Source: Planctomycetaceae bacterium (GTDB taxonomy: Bacteria; Planctomycetota; UBA1135; GCA-002686595). From it: a stretch of DNA of 64,000 bases. Where the stretch lies: assembly GCA_011525785.1 (NCBI GenBank), contig WYBT01000021.1, forward strand, positions 186,001-250,000. Direction: 5' to 3'. A program made the translations under genes and the position numbers. The notes under the pieces were generated by a model. It was not told the DNA's origin and ran no database searches. It worked only from the letters and a program-made list of their open reading frames with translations. Shown piece after piece: positions 61,301 through 64,000 of this stretch. How positions within the stretch are numbered: position 1 is the stretch's first letter; each line of letters starts with the position of its first letter.

Positions 61301-61871
61301 CGACCCCACGCTCGGCGGCCCGCCGCTGATGCCGCCGCAGCCCGCGGGCGTGTGGCGCTCGGCGTACAGCGCGCAGGGCTGGGTCGAAGCGCAAGGTCCG
61401 TCGCGCTTTCGCCGCGGTCTGTACACGTTCTGGAAGCGCACCGCGCCGTACCTGACGTTCTCGCTGTTCGAGGCGCCCAGCCGCGAGGTGAGCTGCGCCC
61501 GTCGCTCGGCCACCAACACGCCGCTGCAAGCGCTCGCGCTGCTCGATGATCCTGCGTTCGTCGAGGCCTCGCTCGCGCTGGCGCGGCGCGTGCTGAGCGA
61601 AGCGGGGGACGATCGCGCGCGCGCCGAGCGGCTCATGCGGCTGTGCACCGCGCGCCGGCCGAGCGCGGCGGAGCTCGAGCACCTGCTCGCGCTGCTCGCC
61701 AGTTCGAAGGCGGCCTACGCTGCGGACCCGTCCGCGGCGCAGGCGCGCGTGCGCGGCGCGGAGACTCATTTGCCCGCGCCGACCCAAGTCTTCGACGCGC
61801 AGGAACTGGCCGCCTGGACCAGCCTCGCGACGGTGGTCTTGAACCTCGATGAGACGGTGACGCGCCCATGA
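58353..61871 (+). CDS. PSCyt1-DUF1549-DUF1553 protein (planctomycete cytochrome c / PSD1 type)
   Basis: A 1172-residue exported protein with a short hydrophobic start (MFPMVLLCFAALQAPA). PSCyt1 covers about 18-112, with the haem motif CFACH at 32-36. The DUF1549/PSCyt2 region covers about 149-355, with PWLDLARYADTNGYEKD and a second CAQCH at 329-333. About 360-850 is an insert rich in beta-strands with a PA14/jelly-roll feel (KLELFVGADDALRLWLNGELVAH). DUF1553/PSD1 covers about 860-1115 (HPLTARVHVNRVWEWLFGRG, RRSATNTPLQALALLDDPAFVE). The family is a planctomycete hallmark of unknown exact function, thought to take part in extracellular polymer breakdown or electron transfer. The stop overlaps the DUF1501 start (ATGA). 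Confidence 0.95.
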   Translation: MFPMVLLCFAALQAPATVDFARDVRPILESSCFACHGAEKDKAELRLDVRERALAGAYAGTQPVIVPGKAAESSLYLRLVSEDEDERMPQKAPRLRDEQIELVRRWIDEGARWPDELAGDTVKGAGHWAYAAPVRPALPAVRDKGWVREPIDAFVLAALERDGLAPAPQADRATLLRRLSLDLTGLPPTPAEVEAFERDERPEAYREAVRRLLASPHHGERMARPWLDLARYADTNGYEKDHRREHWPYRDWVIEAFNRNLSFDRFTLLQIAGDLVENATTRDVIATGFQRNTMLNEEGGIDEEEFRVDAVIDRVNTIGSVWLGSTLACAQCHDHKYDPFSQREYYELFSIFNSTEDGGRAHEPVAPAFDDETLRRIDELRARGAALEARLTEPEERFDAEQARWERETQAQLGRRDAWRVLRPARVHIASGRAHELLDDDSLLVRDAPPPTEVLELVFEPGELEFDVLRLEALRDAALPGGGPGSSAGGNFVLSAIDAVVLSPSGAQRALQFSSAEASYEQSRASFRAAHALDPSNETGWAVGGAPADAELSAQFFCARTERLAPGERLHVILRHVSSFAAHSLGRVRLSARRDEPSRTAALELRTSAWRSLGPLRAQSREEALALEIEAQREHLEGRAYSESYSGGLRWLERPEWVDRVAHRFDGDNQVWLAERRIHCAQPRKLELFVGADDALRLWLNGELVAHSDEYTTLVNEPLRVEVELRAGENRLLLRVANFSGAGGFVFDTGTQTSDRRPVEIDEALAAAQRSPAQERRLREWFRRRQSPEGRALAAELEAVQAELERMRRDAPTALVLAERAMPRESRVFLRGSFLTPGERVEPGVPAVLGQLPDGPEPARLRFARWLVDERHPLTARVHVNRVWEWLFGRGLVASSDDFGTRGERPSHPELLDWLALEFVESGWDHKALLERIVLSATYQQSALAPAAAYEADPANTRLARGARFRLEAEAIRDVALAVSGLLDPTLGGPPLMPPQPAGVWRSAYSAQGWVEAQGPSRFRRGLYTFWKRTAPYLTFSLFEAPSREVSCARRSATNTPLQALALLDDPAFVEASLALARRVLSEAGDDRARAERLMRLCTARRPSAAELEHLLALLASSKAAYAADPSAAQARVRGAETHLPAPTQVFDAQELAAWTSLATVVLNLDETVTRP

Positions 61872-63253
61872 ATCGACGCGAAGCGCTGGTCGGGCTCGCC
61901 GCCGGGGCCCTGGTTCCGCTGCTCGCGCGCCGCGTTCAAGCCGCGCAGGCGCTGAAGGCGCTGCACCACGCGCCGCGCGCCAAGCGCGTGGTGTTCCTGC
62001 ACATGGCGGGCGGGCCCTCGCAGCTCGACCTGTTCGACTACAAGCCCAAGCTCCAGGAGCTCGACGGCCAGCCGGCGCCGGAGAGTCTGTGGCGCGGCGA
62101 GCGCTTCGCCTTCATCAAGGGCTCGCCCAAGCTGCTGCGCTCGCCGTATCGCTTCGCGCAGCACGGCCAGTCCGGGGCCTGGGTGTCGGAACTCCTGCCG
62201 CACTTCGCGCGCATCGTCGACAAGGTCGCGATCGTGCGTTCGATGCGCACGCGCGAGTTCAACCACGCGCCGGCGCAGCTCTATCTGCAGACCGGGCACG
62301 CGCGCATCGGCCGGCCGAGCTTCGGCGCCTGGACGAGCTACGGCCTCGCGAGCGAGAACCCCGACCTGCCGGCGTTCGTCGCGCTCACCTCGGGTCAGTA
62401 CATGCCCGACGCCGGCGCGTCGCTGTGGGGCGCGGGTTTCCTGCCGGGCGAGCACCAGGGCGTGCGGCTGCGGACCGAGAGCGGCGGCGTGCCGTTCCTC
62501 GACAATCCCGCGGGCGTTTCGCGCGCCCAGCGGCGGCGCGAGCTCGACGCGCTGGCGGCGCTGAACGGCGAGCGCGCGCGCGAGTGCGGCGACCGGGAAA
62601 TCGCGGTGCGCACGGAGCAATACGAGCTGGCCTACCGCATGCAGGCGAGCGTGCCGGAGCTGATGGACTTCTCGCGCGAGAGCGCCGAGACCCTCGAGCT
62701 CTACGGCGCCGCGTCAGGCCCGGCGAGCTTCGCGGGCCACTGCCTGCTGGCGCGCCGACTGCTCGAGCGCGGCGTGCGCTTCGTGCAGCTCTACCACTGG
62801 GGTTGGGACAGCCACGGCACCAGCCCCAACGACGACCTGATGAGCTCGCTGCCCGAGCGCTGCCGCGAGACCGACCGCGCGAGCGCCGCGCTGGTGCTCG
62901 ACCTCGAGCGGCGCGGAATGCTCGACGACACGCTGGTGGTGTGGGCCGGCGAGTTCGGCCGCACGCCCATGAACGAAGAGCGCGACGGCTCGAAGTTCCT
63001 CGGCCGCGACCACCACAGCCATGCCTTCTCGCTCTGGCTCGCGGGCGGCGGCATCAAGCCCGGCCTGAACTACGGCGCGACCGATGAGTTGGGCTACTTC
63101 GTGGCCGAAAACCCGGTCGAGGTCAACGACCTGCACGCCACCTTGCTGCACCTGCTCGGCGTCGACCACGAGCGCCTGACCTTCCGCTCGCAGGGGCGCG
63201 ACTTCCGCCTCACCGACGTCGCCGGCCGAGTGGTGAAGGCGCTGCTCGCCTGA
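61868..63253 (+). CDS. DUF1501 protein, Tat-exported
   Basis: A 461-residue sulfatase-like-fold protein of the DUF1501 family. The N-terminus has a twin-arginine signal (MNRREALVGLAAGALVPLLA). The signature HMAGGPSQLDLFDYKPKL appears near residue 40, with IVRSMRTREFNHAPAQLYLQTG in the middle. Other family blocks are VVWAGEFGRTPMNE and GRDHHSHAFSLWLAGGG, followed by GATDELGYFVAENPVEVNDLHATLLHLLG. These residues match the metal-binding positions of alkaline phosphatase-like enzymes, though the activity is unknown. The ATG overlaps the stop of the DUF1553 gene, the standard operon partner in planctomycetes, so the two proteins act together. Confidence 0.95.
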   Translation: MNRREALVGLAAGALVPLLARRVQAAQALKALHHAPRAKRVVFLHMAGGPSQLDLFDYKPKLQELDGQPAPESLWRGERFAFIKGSPKLLRSPYRFAQHGQSGAWVSELLPHFARIVDKVAIVRSMRTREFNHAPAQLYLQTGHARIGRPSFGAWTSYGLASENPDLPAFVALTSGQYMPDAGASLWGAGFLPGEHQGVRLRTESGGVPFLDNPAGVSRAQRRRELDALAALNGERARECGDREIAVRTEQYELAYRMQASVPELMDFSRESAETLELYGAASGPASFAGHCLLARRLLERGVRFVQLYHWGWDSHGTSPNDDLMSSLPERCRETDRASAALVLDLERRGMLDDTLVVWAGEFGRTPMNEERDGSKFLGRDHHSHAFSLWLAGGGIKPGLNYGATDELGYFVAENPVEVNDLHATLLHLLGVDHERLTFRSQGRDFRLTDVAGRVVKALLA

Positions 63254-63323
63254 GCCGGGCCAGGCGCTGAGAACCCTTTTGCTCCGCTGTGGGCGAGTCT
63301 GCGCCGCCGGCGTCGCCCGGCAC

Positions 63324-63368
63324 GAATATTCATGCAACCATTGACGCTGGTGGCTTTTGGATTATTCT
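63324..63368 (+). promoter_or_regulatory. argR-argG promoter with ARG-box-like palindrome
   Basis: GAATATTC at 63324-63331 is the core of the E. coli-type ARG box (TGAAT..ATTCA); the surrounding CACGAATATTCATG is partly symmetric. Ten bases downstream is TTGACG (63341-63346), then a 16-base spacer and TATTCT (63363-63368), a good sigma-70 promoter. The ATG of argR is 20 bases past the -10. This position suits autoregulation by the ArgR protein. Confidence 0.65.
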
Positions 63369-63388
63369 CCGCGCTTCGACCCCGCACG

Positions 63389-63814
63389 ATGCAAGCCCGA
63401 GACCTTCGCCGCGCCGCCATCCGCGAGCTGTTGCTCGAGGCGCCCGTTCGCAGCCAGGAAGAGCTGCTCGAGAAGCTCGAGCAGCGCGGGCTGGGCGCAT
63501 CGCAGCCGGTGCTCTCGCGCGACCTGCGCGCGCTCAACGTCGCCAAGCGCGGCGGGGCGTATCAGATCGTCGAGGAGGAGCGCGTCACGCCGCTCGAGCA
63601 GCTCAAGAGCCTGCTGCGCTCGATCGAACCGGTCTCGCAGCTGATGCTCATGACCTGCGAGCCGGGGGCCGCAAGCGCCGTGGCGCGCGCGCTCGAGTCC
63701 GAGGAGCTCGACGGCCTGCTCGGCACCATCGCCGGCGACGACACGGTGCTCGTCGCGGTCAAGTCCCAGGCGGCGGCGCAGCGCGTGCGCCGTCGCATCC
63801 AAGAGCTTCTCTAG
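63389..63814 (+). CDS. argR: Arginine repressor ArgR
   Basis: A 141-residue repressor. The N-terminal winged-helix domain covers about 1-65 ([20 protein letters not shown], then [22 protein letters not shown]). The C-terminal arginine-binding and hexamerisation domain covers about 80-141 and has the hallmark [17 protein letters not shown]. In other bacteria it represses arginine biosynthesis when arginine is abundant and can activate its breakdown. I start at the ATG at 63389, directly before the first helix; an upstream in-frame start at 63332 would lie within the promoter. The gene is followed by argG after 31 bases, so the repressor probably controls its own operon. Confidence 0.92.
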   Translation: MQARDLRRAAIRELLLEAPVRSQEELLEKLEQRGLGASQPVLSRDLRALNVAKRGGAYQIVEEERVTPLEQLKSLLRSIEPVSQLMLMTCEPGAASAVARALESEELDGLLGTIAGDDTVLVAVKSQAAAQRVRRRIQELL

Positions 63815-63845
63815 GGGCCCCGCAATTCGGGGCGGAGCTGATCCC

Positions 63846-64000
63846 ATGCGCGTTTTGCTGGCCTATTCCGGCGGTCTCGACACGTCCTACCTGGTCGCGT
63901 GGCTCACGCGCGAGCAGGGCGCCCAAGTCACCACCCTCGCGGTCGACTGCGGCGGGTGGAGCGCGGCCGAGCGCAGCGAACTCGAGGCGCGCGCGCTGGC
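63846..64000 (+). CDS. argG: Argininosuccinate synthase, N-terminal part
   Basis: The first 51 residues of argininosuccinate synthase, cut by the window end. [22 protein letters not shown] contains the ATP-pyrophosphatase loop SGGLDTS, followed by [11 protein letters not shown]. The enzyme condenses citrulline and aspartate in an ATP-dependent step of arginine synthesis. A GGAGC ribosome site lies about ten bases upstream of the ATG. It follows argR in the same transcription direction, consistent with arginine-controlled co-expression. Confidence 0.93.
   Translation, partial: MRVLLAYSGGLDTSYLVAWLTREQGAQVTTLAVDCGGWSAAERSELEARAL

Overview
The window is a GC-rich (by eye around 70% G+C) bacterial chromosome segment. 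It very probably comes from a planctomycete. The strongest evidence is the pair at 58353-63253: a planctomycete cytochrome-c (PSCyt1)/DUF1549/DUF1553 protein translationally coupled to a Tat-type DUF1501 protein. Also typical are two large Hanks-type Ser/Thr kinases with TPR tails, small ECF sigma operons and many secreted repeat proteins. A deep-branching planctomycete lineage is my inference; there is no rRNA gene here to test it.

Layout. 1-3706 (minus): a partial secreted protein, a TlpA-like thioredoxin and a pentapeptide-repeat protein. 3946-7519 (plus): an ECF sigma factor, a small one-helix protein, a membrane protein and a secreted protein. 7566-14128 (minus): a SUMF1-fold protein, a secreted protein, a DUF2007 membrane protein and a kinase/TPR protein, with two copies of an 80-bp intergenic repeat. 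14412-16352 (plus): a Tat-exported PhoX/DUF839 phosphatase ending at a clear terminator. 16485-29531 (minus): a beta-propeller-like secreted protein, an unrecognised secreted protein, a sulfotransferase pair, a double SASA esterase coupled to a MATE transporter, and a second kinase. 29704-39353: secreted and TPR proteins, a PIG-L deacetylase/transmembrane acetyltransferase operon, XdhC and a second ECF sigma operon. 39783-43207: a CBS-domain protein divergent from mgtE, a DUF2238 protein and a glutaredoxin. 43232-54026: delta-60 repeat protein, beta-lactamase-family hydrolase, enoyl-CoA hydratase/MFS pair, DUF493 protein and a matrixin-type metalloprotease with thrombospondin type 3 repeats. 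54234-58174: an apparent acquired patch with a decayed DUF4143 ATPase and a single-chain restriction-modification enzyme. 58353-63253: the DUF1553/DUF1501 pair. 63324-64000: an ARG-box-like site, argR and the start of argG.

The most striking feature is a modular domain of about 140 residues with four invariant cysteines (YC...GC...LCV...CDG...W-RDP...SNAL). It occurs in seven otherwise unrelated secreted proteins in this one window, usually as the extreme C-terminus but once directly after the signal peptide. I do not recognise it as a named family. It looks like a lineage-specific cell-surface, sorting or adhesion module and is the best candidate here for an undescribed system.
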